Assembly (NCBI GenBank): GCA_937874315.1
Contig: CALNAE010000058.1
Span: 1 to 8,404 of the forward strand
Reading direction: 5' to 3'
Length of the DNA: 8,404 bases
Source: an uncultured Bifidobacterium sp.
Lineage (GTDB): Bacteria; Actinomycetota; Actinomycetes; Actinomycetales; Bifidobacteriaceae
Both the position numbers and the translations under genes were made by a program. The notes beneath the pieces are model-generated. The model was not told the DNA's origin. It saw only the letters and a program-made list of their open reading frames with translations, and did no database searches. Shown in pieces: positions 1-7,388 of this stretch (position 1 is its first letter; the number at the start of each line of letters is the position of its first letter).

Positions 1-1
1 A

Positions 2-754
2 TCACAGATTGAGCAGGGTATCCAGACCGACGGTAAGCCCAGGATATTGGCCAGAGGCTATTGTGCGCGCAGCCAACAGCACACCCTGCATGAACGACGC
101 ACGATCGAAGCAGTCGGAACGAATGACCAGTTGCTCCCCGGGGTTGCCCAGAAGAATCTCCTCGTGCGCGTTGAGGCCACGCAACCGCACGGCATGCACA
201 TGCACGCCGTCAATCACCTGACCTCGAGAGCCGTCATCGGTGCGCGTGCCGTCGGGCATCGGCCCCATGCCGGCTGTCCGGCGGGCCTTGGCTATGGCCT
301 GCGCGGTGTGAATCGCGGTGCCGGACGGCGCGTCGATCTTATCAGGATGGTGCATCTCCACAATTTCCGCGGATTCAAAATATTTGGCGGCCTGCGCGGC
401 AAAATGATCGGCAAGCACCGCCGAGATGGCGAAATTCGGTGCCACGAATACCGACTGGCCCCGATGTTCGGGCTCGGCGAGCAGCGAGCGAACCTGCGCA
501 AGTCTTTCCTCCGTCCAGCCCGTGGTGCCCACCACCACATTCACGCCCTGTCCGACCAATGCCAACACGTTGTCCAACGAAGCCGAGGGGACGGTGAATT
601 CGATGGCCACATCGGTGTTCCCCGGGTTGATGGCGGCAAGGTCCTGCCCGTGATCCAACGTCTCGGAAAGCCGAAGTCCTTCGGCGTCATTCACCGCCTC
701 GACGACCGTTGACCCCATTCGACCATGCGCCCCTACCACCGAAACCCGAATCAT
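2..754 (-). CDS. dapB: 4-hydroxy-tetrahydrodipicolinate reductase (DapB)
   Basis: Cytosolic enzyme that reduces 4-hydroxy-tetrahydrodipicolinate to tetrahydrodipicolinate with NAD(P)H in the aspartate-derived lysine/diaminopimelate pathway. The 250-residue product is complete and of normal length for the short actinobacterial form. Visible motifs are the dinucleotide-binding loop GAHGRMG (residues 8-14), GTTG (76-79), APNFAISAVL (105-114) and the signature HHPDKIDAPSGTA (135-147). In that signature H135 and K139 match the catalytic His and Lys known in the family, and SGT binds the substrate carboxylate. The C-terminal RGLNAHEEILLG segment (192-203) is also typical. I chose the ATG at 754 because the Rossmann beta strand starts at residue 2 (IRVSVVG) and a purine-rich Shine-Dalgarno stretch precedes it; an in-frame ATG at 784 would add ten unconserved residues. 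If the host is a bifidobacterium, whose peptidoglycan usually carries Lys or Orn, its main role would be lysine supply. Any dapA partner lies outside the window. Confidence 0.97.
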   Translation of the reverse strand: MIRVSVVGAHGRMGSTVVEAVNDAEGLRLSETLDHGQDLAAINPGNTDVAIEFTVPSASLDNVLALVGQGVNVVVGTTGWTEERLAQVRSLLAEPEHRGQSVFVAPNFAISAVLADHFAAQAAKYFESAEIVEMHHPDKIDAPSGTAIHTAQAIAKARRTAGMGPMPDGTRTDDGSRGQVIDGVHVHAVRLRGLNAHEEILLGNPGEQLVIRSDCFDRASFMQGVLLAARTIASGQYPGLTVGLDTLLNL

Positions 755-760
755 CACATT

Positions 761-769
761 CCCGCCTTT
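761..769 (-). promoter_or_regulatory. Ribosome binding site of dapB
   Basis: Read on the minus strand, AAAGGCGGG lies 6 bases ahead of the ATG at 754 (10 bases if AAAGG alone is taken as the core). It supports this start over the upstream in-frame ATG at 784. The match to the Shine-Dalgarno consensus is moderate. Confidence 0.5.
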
Positions 770-775
770 CCATTC

Positions 776-790
776 GCTCGACATACGAGC
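776..790 (-). repeat. Small inverted repeat in the dapB leader
   Basis: A perfect 5-base inverted repeat (GCTCG, 5-base loop, CGAGC) sits just upstream of the dapB ribosome binding site in the 91-base gap after the MFS gene. It has no following U-tract, so it is not a terminator, and it does not include the ribosome binding site. It could be an operator half-site pair or chance. I see no convincing -35/-10 promoter in the rest of the gap (755-845). Confidence 0.25.
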
Positions 791-845
791 CAACCGCCAA
801 GAGCCCGACACAGAACTCGTCTCGTTCGAGAGTAACACCGGGATT

Positions 846-2249
846 TCATTTCATCGCATTGCCAAAGCCCCGGAAGTGAGGCGCGTGGTACTTCGCCAAT
901 CCCGCTCGCCACTGCTCGCGCCGCGCCATCCACCATCCAAGAATCGCCAGTACCAGAGTGAAAGCCGTGGTGGCGCAAGGCAGGACGAGCCCCACATGAT
1001 AATCGGCATGGTCCAGCACGACGCCCGCGACAATCGATCCGAGCGAACCGCCGATCTGACCGGCCGTCGTCAACCAGGACAGCCCCTCTGTCAGCTGGCG
1101 AGAGGGAATCGACTTTTTCACGATGAGGTTACCCGTGGCGAACACCGGCGAAACGCACAGGCCGGAGAGCGCGGACAGCAGCCCGAGCATGATGAGGTTG
1201 TCCATGAACAGCCGGATAAGCACGTAGCCGACCGTCAACAAGGCCAGGAATTCCACCATCTGTCGCCAGTTCGATCCGGTGAGCTCCCTGACGCCGAACA
1301 GTAGTCCGCCTATGCATGACCCGACGGCGAACATGGCCAGCTGGATGCCCAGCAGCCACTGCATCCCGATGTCTTTCATCATGGCGGTGACGGAAAGGTC
1401 GAAGGCGCTGAAGCTCATGTTAAACACGACGAAGATCAGCATCAGCGACAAAACACCGCCATAGCGCATCACGTTGCGGTGTTTGGGGACCCGCACCTGA
1501 AGCTGATGCACGGTAAGCGTATCCTCCTCGACCGCAGACGAGGGACGGACGCCGACCACGGGCGCCGAGTTGCGTTTGGGCCCATCGACCGCCGCCCGCA
1601 CGTCGAGATCATCATGGCTTGCCGCAGCGACCTCGACGACTTCCATCACCGGTGGCTGCGTGTCCTTCAACGAGAAAAACACCGCCCCGCCCACGGCGCA
1701 CGCTACGGTGGGCACGAATAGCTGCGACACCGGATGCACCGACGTCGCAAGAAAGGCCGAGAGAATGGGGCCAAGGATGAACACGACCTCGTCGATCGCA
1801 GACTCCAGCGCATAGGCGGTGTTGAGCTCATGCTCGTGGTTCGATCCGCGCAGCGCGTAGGCCCAACGCGTTCTCACCAAGGCACCGAACGAAAACTGGG
1901 TCAGCCCCATCACCACCGCCAGCACAAACAGCACCACGAGGGAAACATGCCAAAGCGCAGCACAGGCGAACACCAACATCGAGGCAACCTGGACTCCGAG
2001 CACGATGCCGCCCACCCGACGCTGACCGAAACGATCGAACAGTCGAGCATAGAACGGCGTGACCGCGGCCACGGCGAGGATGTACGCCGCACTCATCACA
2101 CCGGCGACCGTCCAATCGCCGTACAGATGATTCAGGGCGAGGATGATGCCCAGACTCATCATGGAAATCGGCAGTCGTGCTATGGCTCCGGAAATGCAGA
2201 AGGCCTTGGCACCGGGGATCGAAAACAGCTCACGATACGGCGTGCTCAT
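846..2249 (-). CDS. MFS-family membrane transporter
   Basis: The 467-residue product is a polytopic inner-membrane protein of the major facilitator superfamily. About twelve hydrophobic segments are visible. Six lie in the N-terminal half (near 16-40, 46-68, 81-99, 103-125, 146-168 and 175-193) and six in the C-terminal half (near 264-285, 298-320, 332-348, 351-372, 391-412 and 418-441). They are separated by a long hydrophilic central loop (about 195-262). The TM2-TM3 loop ARLFDRFGQRRV (68-79) matches the MFS motif-A pattern G/A-x-L-x-D-R-x-G-x-R. The general look (glycine-rich helices, small proteins around 400-470 aa) resembles drug or metabolite exporters, but nothing visible fixes the substrate. 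Its ATG overlaps the stop of the acetyltransferase gene by four bases and lacks a good Shine-Dalgarno sequence, so translational coupling is likely. The stop is followed by 91 bases and then dapB, with no clear terminator. Confidence 0.92.
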   Translation of the reverse strand: MSTPYRELFSIPGAKAFCISGAIARLPISMMSLGIILALNHLYGDWTVAGVMSAAYILAVAAVTPFYARLFDRFGQRRVGGIVLGVQVASMLVFACAALWHVSLVVLFVLAVVMGLTQFSFGALVRTRWAYALRGSNHEHELNTAYALESAIDEVVFILGPILSAFLATSVHPVSQLFVPTVACAVGGAVFFSLKDTQPPVMEVVEVAAASHDDLDVRAAVDGPKRNSAPVVGVRPSSAVEEDTLTVHQLQVRVPKHRNVMRYGGVLSLMLIFVVFNMSFSAFDLSVTAMMKDIGMQWLLGIQLAMFAVGSCIGGLLFGVRELTGSNWRQMVEFLALLTVGYVLIRLFMDNLIMLGLLSALSGLCVSPVFATGNLIVKKSIPSRQLTEGLSWLTTAGQIGGSLGSIVAGVVLDHADYHVGLVLPCATTAFTLVLAILGWWMARREQWRAGLAKYHAPHFRGFGNAMK

Positions 2250-3037
2250 CGCCGGAGACCAGACTGCGAGCCTGCACCGTGCGGGCCCGCGCCCGTCTGC
2301 GAAACAGTTCCAAGATCGGATGAAGCGGCCCGAACGGCGGCGGCACCCCGCAGGTTCTCGAGCATTGCGCCCGGCTGCGCGGTGTAGATGAACAGGTCAT
2401 CGAGCCGTTCTCCCCCGAGCCGAACATCCTCGGGATGATCCGCGGACATGCGTGCAAGCGCACGCCGCATCCCGTAATGGTCGTAAAAGCCGACATCGCA
2501 CTCGCTGTCGGTATGCAGAAAGCAGTGCCGCATGCCCTGCCGATCGAAATCGTCGAGGACGCGATTCCATAGGCCGCCTCCGACGCCATGCCCACGAGCC
2601 TGCGACACCACCATGAACAGTTCCAATTCGGCATAGGCGTCGTCGTCAACGCCGCAGTCGGATTCCAAATGACGCTCGACGTCGTGCCAATATCGCACGC
2701 TACGCAGCGCGGCCGATCCCGAGGCGGTATCCGCGAGCGCCGCATCGATGGCGCGCAACGAATCCTCCGCCTGGGCGAAGAGTACGGGACGCCCCGAAAT
2801 CCGGCTCAACGTCACGCCCATGAACCGCCCATCGAGCTGCGCGATCTCCCCTCGCGTGCTGGGTGTCAGATAATGTAGAACGAAATGCCTGGAGATCTGC
2901 CGGGAAAGCGTACTCGCCGCTGGAGAGTCCCCGCCTCCCCACGTATCGTCGAATGCCGTGACGATGGCGTCGATATCGCTCCATACCATCGGCCGATACT
3001 GCACCCTTGTCGTCTGCACGTCTGCCGCCGCGCTCAT
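2246..3037 (-). CDS. GNAT-family N-acetyltransferase
   Basis: The 263-residue product has the fold pattern of a GCN5-related acetyltransferase, which transfers the acetyl group of acetyl-CoA to an amine. It opens with the usual first strand and helix (QYRPMVWSDIDAI, 13-25). The acetyl-CoA pyrophosphate loop is in motif A, ELFMVVSQARGHGVGGGLW (139-157), where R148-x-x-G151-x-G153 fits R/Q-x-x-G-x-G/A. Motif B (about 172-191, FLHTDSECDVGFYDHYGM) carries the tyrosine region that often acts as general acid. Residues 222-263 form an Ala/Gly/Ser-rich tail outside the domain. The start at 3037 is supported by an AAGGAG ribosome binding site at good spacing. It is the first gene of a probable two-gene unit with the MFS transporter. 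The substrate (small molecule, antibiotic or protein) cannot be told from sequence. Confidence 0.92.
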   Translation of the reverse strand: MSAAADVQTTRVQYRPMVWSDIDAIVTAFDDTWGGGDSPAASTLSRQISRHFVLHYLTPSTRGEIAQLDGRFMGVTLSRISGRPVLFAQAEDSLRAIDAALADTASGSAALRSVRYWHDVERHLESDCGVDDDAYAELELFMVVSQARGHGVGGGLWNRVLDDFDRQGMRHCFLHTDSECDVGFYDHYGMRRALARMSADHPEDVRLGGERLDDLFIYTAQPGAMLENLRGAAAVRAASSDLGTVSQTGAGPHGAGSQSGLRR

Positions 3038-3045
3038 GTTGCACG

Positions 3046-3051
3046 CTCCTT
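3046..3051 (-). promoter_or_regulatory. Ribosome binding site of the GNAT gene
   Basis: Minus-strand AAGGAG with an 8-base spacer to the ATG at 3037. It is close to the ideal Shine-Dalgarno sequence and decides the start of the acetyltransferase gene. Confidence 0.8.
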
Positions 3052-3126
3052 CATGCCGTCGCGTTCAACACGTATGCCCGCCCACACATGTAAGCACAAG
3101 GGTCGCGGCATCCACTGCAACGACAT

Positions 3127-3148
3127 GGCAACGCGTTTTTCAGTTGCC
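3127..3148 (-). other. Hairpin-forming inverted repeat after the AdnB-like gene
   Basis: Perfect 6-base arms (GGCAAC and GTTGCC) flank a 10-base loop, 21 bases past the stop of the helicase gene. On the transcribed strand the hairpin is not followed by a run of U (next bases ATGTCG), so it is not a standard rho-independent terminator. It could be an mRNA 3'-end structure or chance. In the remaining gap (3038-3168) the best promoter-like pair for the GNAT gene is TTGTGC (3099-3094) and CATACG (3076-3071), 17 bases apart; each matches only three of six consensus bases, so I do not call it. Confidence 0.3.
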
Positions 3149-3168
3149 TGCTGCTGATACCAGCCGCC

Positions 3169-6100
3169 TCAGTCGTTATCGGATGATTGTGGAATGCCGG
3201 AGCTCAACTCGGCCACGATCTCTTCTTCTGTCTTACCGCGGGCACGCAGCTCGCGGTCGTCCTCGTCGGACTCACTCAAATAGTACAGTGTAGCGTCGAT
3301 GCTGGCCAAGGGCACATGCTCCATAGCTGCGAGCAGAAGCCGATACATATCGAGCTGTTGCAATTTGACGGCGACATCACGGCTGTCGTGCGGTTTCACG
3401 CCGGTTTTCCAGTCGACGATGGTAAAGCGCTTCTCGTCCGCCGCCGCATCGTCGTCAAGCCCGCCATAGAAAATCGCATCGAGTTTGCCCACGACGATCT
3501 GATTACCCAGCTGCGGCATCGCCACCACGATTTGGCGTTCGGCGTCCACGGGTCTACGTGACGCCCATCGCGATTGGGCCAAGCGACGTTCCCACAACGC
3601 CAATTTCCGTTCGTCGGCGAGCTGTGCGGCCTTCCGCTCTCGTCCGCCGCTCTCGAACTTGTCGTCATCGTCTCCGATATCGGCGTTGCGAGTATCACCG
3701 TCGCCATCACCATCACCATCACCACTGCCTTCTTCGGTGTCATCAACCCGATTGAGCGCATGCTCGAGTTCGCCGAGTTCGGACAGCATCGACGGACGCG
3801 TCTCAAGACGTCCGGAACCAGCCACGGCCTCGTCGGATGCGTCGGCAAAACCGTCGCCGGACACGGCCTCGACATCGTCACCGAAGGCGCTGATGAATCG
3901 CTCGGCCCAGGCATGGAACCGGGTTCCCGCCTGAGCGGATGGCGACGCGACCTGTGGAATCGGCCTGACCAACCCCATCCAATACGCGTGTTCCTGCCGC
4001 GCATCCATCAGGCCGGAACGGGCCTGCAACGCCGTGACGTTGTGGCGCTGCCGAGCCAGAATACGGGCCCCCCGCTCGCGAACGACCGCGTCAAGGCCAT
4101 GCGCCGTGGTGTCGTCGGAGTCAAGGCTCCACGGCATGAGATACTCGTCATCGATCAGCATACCGGCGCTGAGCAGCAGCGAACGGCGCCCGGAAACCGG
4201 AAGTCTGGACGGCCGCTGCCCATGTCGCTCGCAGGACTGCGTCTCCCCCGCATGCCGAGCCTCTCTGCGCATGGCCTCACGAACGGTGCGAGCGCTCGCC
4301 TTCAGCATGGCGCGGATGCGTGGAGTCGTTGTGATGGGCCACGCAAGCGGATCGGCATCCGACTGCTCATCCACCGGCTGCGTCCATGCCTCATGCACCA
4401 CGGCACTCATATACGCGTCGGCCCGTTCCCCCACGAAGAACCCCCGGGGCAACGGCGATTCGAGCGTGGCAAGACAGCCCGGTTCCTGCCGAACCGCGCC
4501 GTCCAACGGCGACACGTCCGCCCGATCCCCGCGCTGCGCCAAGGAGTCGTGCACTTCCTGCCAGAAGTTAGAGGGGCGATCCTTCACCTTCCCCACCTGT
4601 TCATTCGTGGCATCGCGCAACAGCGAGCTGGAGCAGTGATAGCTCAGCATCGCGTCCTCCCGCGCACGGGTCAACGCCACATACGCGAGCCGGCGTTCAT
4701 CGGCATGCAATCGACGTCCGTATTCCTCATGCTGGCTGAGGAACGGCGGAGCATCGTCGACGCCCTCGCCATCGACGCCGTCGACACCGACGCCGTTGTT
4801 ACGATCGAATACGCGCATGTCGTCACCGTTGATTTCGGCATTCAGCCGTTCGACCGAATCCAACCGTGCAATATCCGAGGCATCGTGCGGAAATCGCGGC
4901 AGTATCCCGGCGTCGGCGCGGACGGGCACCGGTACGGCATCCGGATATTCCAACCACGTCTTGGCCCGCTCCCGATACTCGGGCGCGATCCACCTGCCCT
5001 CGTGCAATCCACCCGGATGATCCTCATCGCACGCGATGCTCAACGAGTCGCCCACGCTGCTGGGGAACGAACGCTCCTGCATGCCGACGACGGCGACGGC
5101 ATCCCATTCGAGTCCTTTGGATTGGTGGATCGTCATGAGCACGACGTCCGCGTCGGTGTCGGACACGGGTGCCGCGGCATCGTCCAAGGTGGTCAGGGAA
5201 TCCACCCATGAGACGAAACCGCGCAGGCTCGGCCGTTGTCCCGGTGCGATCTCGTTGGCATAGGTGTCGATCAATCCCAGCAATGCGTCCGTAGACGCGT
5301 GCGCCAGCGAGGCGGATATCGGAACCTGATCGACCGCCTGCGCCACCACGGTGTCGATATCGATGCCCAACGCCTGGATCGCGGTGCGCACCACCTCATC
5401 CAATGCACGGTGCATGACCTCATGCACCTGCCGAATCGCATGCGCCGCACGCGTCAGCACGCGCCGTTCCTCCGGATCGATGGCGGTTGCATGGGCGAGC
5501 AACGCGCCGAGATCGGGACGAGTCAGGATATCGGCGAGGAACACGCCATTGCTCACGTCATCGCGATGCGCTGCGACCGCCGCCGCACGTTCCGGTCGTG
5601 GGGTCTGTCGATCGGCAAGTCCCGCCTGTACCAAGGCCCGGAACTGGAATTCGGTGTTTTCCTCCCCAGCGATCGAGGCCAAGGCGTTCAAGGATTTGAC
5701 GGATATCGCATAGCGCGGGGTCGCCAGCAGACGCATCAACGACGCGGTATCGCTATGGTCGGCGACGACATGGAGCAGGGCCAGTACATCCTTGATCTCC
5801 GGTCTCTCCAACAGCGCGGAATAGCCGACCGTGACGGCGCTCAGCCCCGCGCGCTCGAGCCCTTCGACGAAGTATGGCATGTTGGCCTTGCTGCGGAACA
5901 GGACGGCGACATGCGGCGTGCGGTCGCGCTCGGAGCCCTCGTCGCCATTCTTGTTGTCGGACTGCCGGTGCCGGCCGATGGCGGCCTTGGCGAATCTGGC
6001 GACCCCGTCTATCTCCTGACCCAAGGTATCGTATCCAAGCACTCCAAGCGTTCCCACCGGCGCGCTGTCCATGGCGGTCAATGGCTCGGCCTCGACCTCA

Positions 6101-7383
6101 TGCATGGGTGAACTGCTGGCGATACGCGGCGTATTGCCCCGTCGCAGAGGGGCGGTCAGATTGTTGGCCGCGTCGAGAATAACGCGTGCATTACGGCGCG
6201 TGACGCTGAGGGAATACGGGCGAACGGCCGTATCCATATCGAAATCCTGCTGGAATATGCGGAAGGCCCCCGGACTGGCGCCACGCCAGGCGTAGATGGA
6301 TTGGAAGGGGTCGCCTACAGCGGTCACCGAGCTGCGCGAGCGAACGGTCTGAGGGTGGAATATCGTGGCAATCACCATCGACTGCGTGGTGGACGTGTCC
6401 TGGTATTCGTCCAGAAGCACGTGACCGTATCGTGCCCGATATCGTTCCCCGATGGCCTCAAATCGCGTCACAAGCCGATACGCCGCCAGCGTAAAATCGC
6501 TGAATTCCGCCATTCCCACGCTTTGCTTGCGTTCGGCGTACGCCTCGACCAACGTCAGCAGAATCTCCCGCTGCTCGATCGTGTCACGAAGCCTTGCGGC
6601 ATTGAACACACTGTTGACATGCCAATATTGCCGGAGGTCCTGCCGAGCCGATGCGACACGACGCGCGTATTTGGCGTCATTCTCGGTTGCGCGTCGTTTT
6701 ATCGGACCGGTTTTGATCGAGACGGCCGACTCCGGTACGGCTTCGTCGCCGATATCACGTTCGACGCATCGCAGCATGGCGGCATCCCACTCACGTACCC
6801 GGGCGATGGCCGCGGCGATCGTGCTGCACTGTGGGCCGACCACCGACCCGCCAATCGCATTGGACAGGGTCAGCACCTGACCGACGACCGTGGAAAACGC
6901 GCCGAAATCCCGTCCCGCGAGCAGATCCATATGATCTTCGATCACGTCCGCGGCCAGCTGGCGAGCCCCGGCTTCGCTCAGCGGCTGGGTATTCTGGTCG
7001 AAACCGACCAGCAGACCATACTGACGCACGATGGTCTGGAAGAAGGCGTCGTAGGTGAGCACCTCCGGCTTGAGAAACATGCGGTTGGCGACAGCGGCCG
7101 CGGCTCCGTCGGCCGTCGCGGACGCGGTTGCGGCTTCATGGTTCAGCACGGCCGAGGAGACGCGTGACATCAGCTCGGCCGCGGCCTTCCTGGTGAAGGT
7201 CAGGCCCAGAATCCGTTCCGGTGCCACCCCTTGTTCGATCAGCGTGATGATGCGTCTGGTCATCGTGTAGGTCTTGCCGCTTCCGGCACCCGCCACCACC
7301 AGGGCGTCGGCGTCGACGGGCGATTGAATGACCTTGGCCTGCTCGGGGCTGTCCGTAATGGGTCGGTTCTTGCCAGTGGTCAT
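3169..7383 (-). CDS. AdnB-like UvrD-family helicase fused to a RecB-type nuclease
   Basis: The 1404-residue protein is a 3'-5' superfamily 1A DNA motor with a C-terminal nuclease. Helicase motifs in order: Q15 (SPEQAKVIQ); Walker A AGAGSGKT (31-38); Ia LTFTRKAAAELMSRV (61-75); Ib TYDAFF (110-115); Walker B LLDEYQDT (323-330); III VGDPFQSIYAWRGAS (356-370); IV SLSVTRRNARVIL (391-403); V MTIHQSKGLEW (750-760); VI LAYVALTRARE (899-909). The nuclease has H1157 (GTRFHAW), D1302 (GKLDAIF), D1324 and K1326 (VDWKTG) and Q1343xxxY1347, so both activities look intact. In mycobacteria, adnA precedes adnB and the heterodimer resects double-strand breaks. The upstream neighbour here also ends in a nuclease and lies 5 bases away, which matches that order. 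At 1404 residues it is longer than the roughly 1100 I recall for mycobacterial AdnB; acidic inserts account for part of this. The ATG at 7383 is preferred, with an overlapping GTG at 7392 as alternative. A plain UvrD/PcrA is excluded by the nuclease domain. Confidence 0.95.
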   Translation of the reverse strand: MTTGKNRPITDSPEQAKVIQSPVDADALVVAGAGSGKTYTMTRRIITLIEQGVAPERILGLTFTRKAAAELMSRVSSAVLNHEAATASATADGAAAAVANRMFLKPEVLTYDAFFQTIVRQYGLLVGFDQNTQPLSEAGARQLAADVIEDHMDLLAGRDFGAFSTVVGQVLTLSNAIGGSVVGPQCSTIAAAIARVREWDAAMLRCVERDIGDEAVPESAVSIKTGPIKRRATENDAKYARRVASARQDLRQYWHVNSVFNAARLRDTIEQREILLTLVEAYAERKQSVGMAEFSDFTLAAYRLVTRFEAIGERYRARYGHVLLDEYQDTSTTQSMVIATIFHPQTVRSRSSVTAVGDPFQSIYAWRGASPGAFRIFQQDFDMDTAVRPYSLSVTRRNARVILDAANNLTAPLRRGNTPRIASSSPMHEVEAEPLTAMDSAPVGTLGVLGYDTLGQEIDGVARFAKAAIGRHRQSDNKNGDEGSERDRTPHVAVLFRSKANMPYFVEGLERAGLSAVTVGYSALLERPEIKDVLALLHVVADHSDTASLMRLLATPRYAISVKSLNALASIAGEENTEFQFRALVQAGLADRQTPRPERAAAVAAHRDDVSNGVFLADILTRPDLGALLAHATAIDPEERRVLTRAAHAIRQVHEVMHRALDEVVRTAIQALGIDIDTVVAQAVDQVPISASLAHASTDALLGLIDTYANEIAPGQRPSLRGFVSWVDSLTTLDDAAAPVSDTDADVVLMTIHQSKGLEWDAVAVVGMQERSFPSSVGDSLSIACDEDHPGGLHEGRWIAPEYRERAKTWLEYPDAVPVPVRADAGILPRFPHDASDIARLDSVERLNAEINGDDMRVFDRNNGVGVDGVDGEGVDDAPPFLSQHEEYGRRLHADERRLAYVALTRAREDAMLSYHCSSSLLRDATNEQVGKVKDRPSNFWQEVHDSLAQRGDRADVSPLDGAVRQEPGCLATLESPLPRGFFVGERADAYMSAVVHEAWTQPVDEQSDADPLAWPITTTPRIRAMLKASARTVREAMRREARHAGETQSCERHGQRPSRLPVSGRRSLLLSAGMLIDDEYLMPWSLDSDDTTAHGLDAVVRERGARILARQRHNVTALQARSGLMDARQEHAYWMGLVRPIPQVASPSAQAGTRFHAWAERFISAFGDDVEAVSGDGFADASDEAVAGSGRLETRPSMLSELGELEHALNRVDDTEEGSGDGDGDGDGDTRNADIGDDDDKFESGGRERKAAQLADERKLALWERRLAQSRWASRRPVDAERQIVVAMPQLGNQIVVGKLDAIFYGGLDDDAAADEKRFTIVDWKTGVKPHDSRDVAVKLQQLDMYRLLLAAMEHVPLASIDATLYYLSESDEDDRELRARGKTEEEIVAELSSGIPQSSDND
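3694..3723. repeat. Hexanucleotide tandem repeat encoding (Gly-Asp)5
   Basis: Five 6-base units lie in frame inside the AdnB-like gene. On the plus strand three perfect ATCACC copies (3706-3723) are preceded by GTCGCC and another ATCACC. They encode Gly-Asp five times (residues 1221-1230), followed by a further acidic stretch IGDDDDKF (1236-1243). The tract sits in a hydrophilic linker between nuclease motifs H1157 and D1302. Because the unit is six bases, copy-number change would keep the frame. Confidence 0.85.
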
Positions 7384-7388
7384 GCGGT

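Noticed and set aside
47..712. A 221-codon plus-strand frame opposite dapB
   Set aside because: It is the antisense shadow of a highly conserved enzyme gene. It has no domain, and its composition follows the complement of the dapB codons.
1734..2387. A 217-codon plus-strand frame across the GNAT/MFS junction
   Set aside because: It is extremely rich in His and Arg, has no motif, and is opposite two supported genes.
3127..3148. Rho-independent terminator after the AdnB-like gene
   Set aside because: The hairpin stem is only six pairs with a ten-base loop, and no U-run follows on the transcribed strand. The run of T lies in the loop of the opposite strand.
3700..3726. A poly-histidine stretch readable on the plus strand
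   Set aside because: It is the complement of the Gly-Asp repeat of the helicase gene, and no supported plus-strand gene contains it. It is not an engineered tag, since the surrounding sequence is natural coding DNA.
3574..5211. A 545-codon open frame on the plus strand inside the helicase gene
   Set aside because: It lies opposite a gene with a full set of helicase motifs, shows no recognisable domain, and is rich in Arg, His and Pro as expected of the complement of GC-rich coding sequence.
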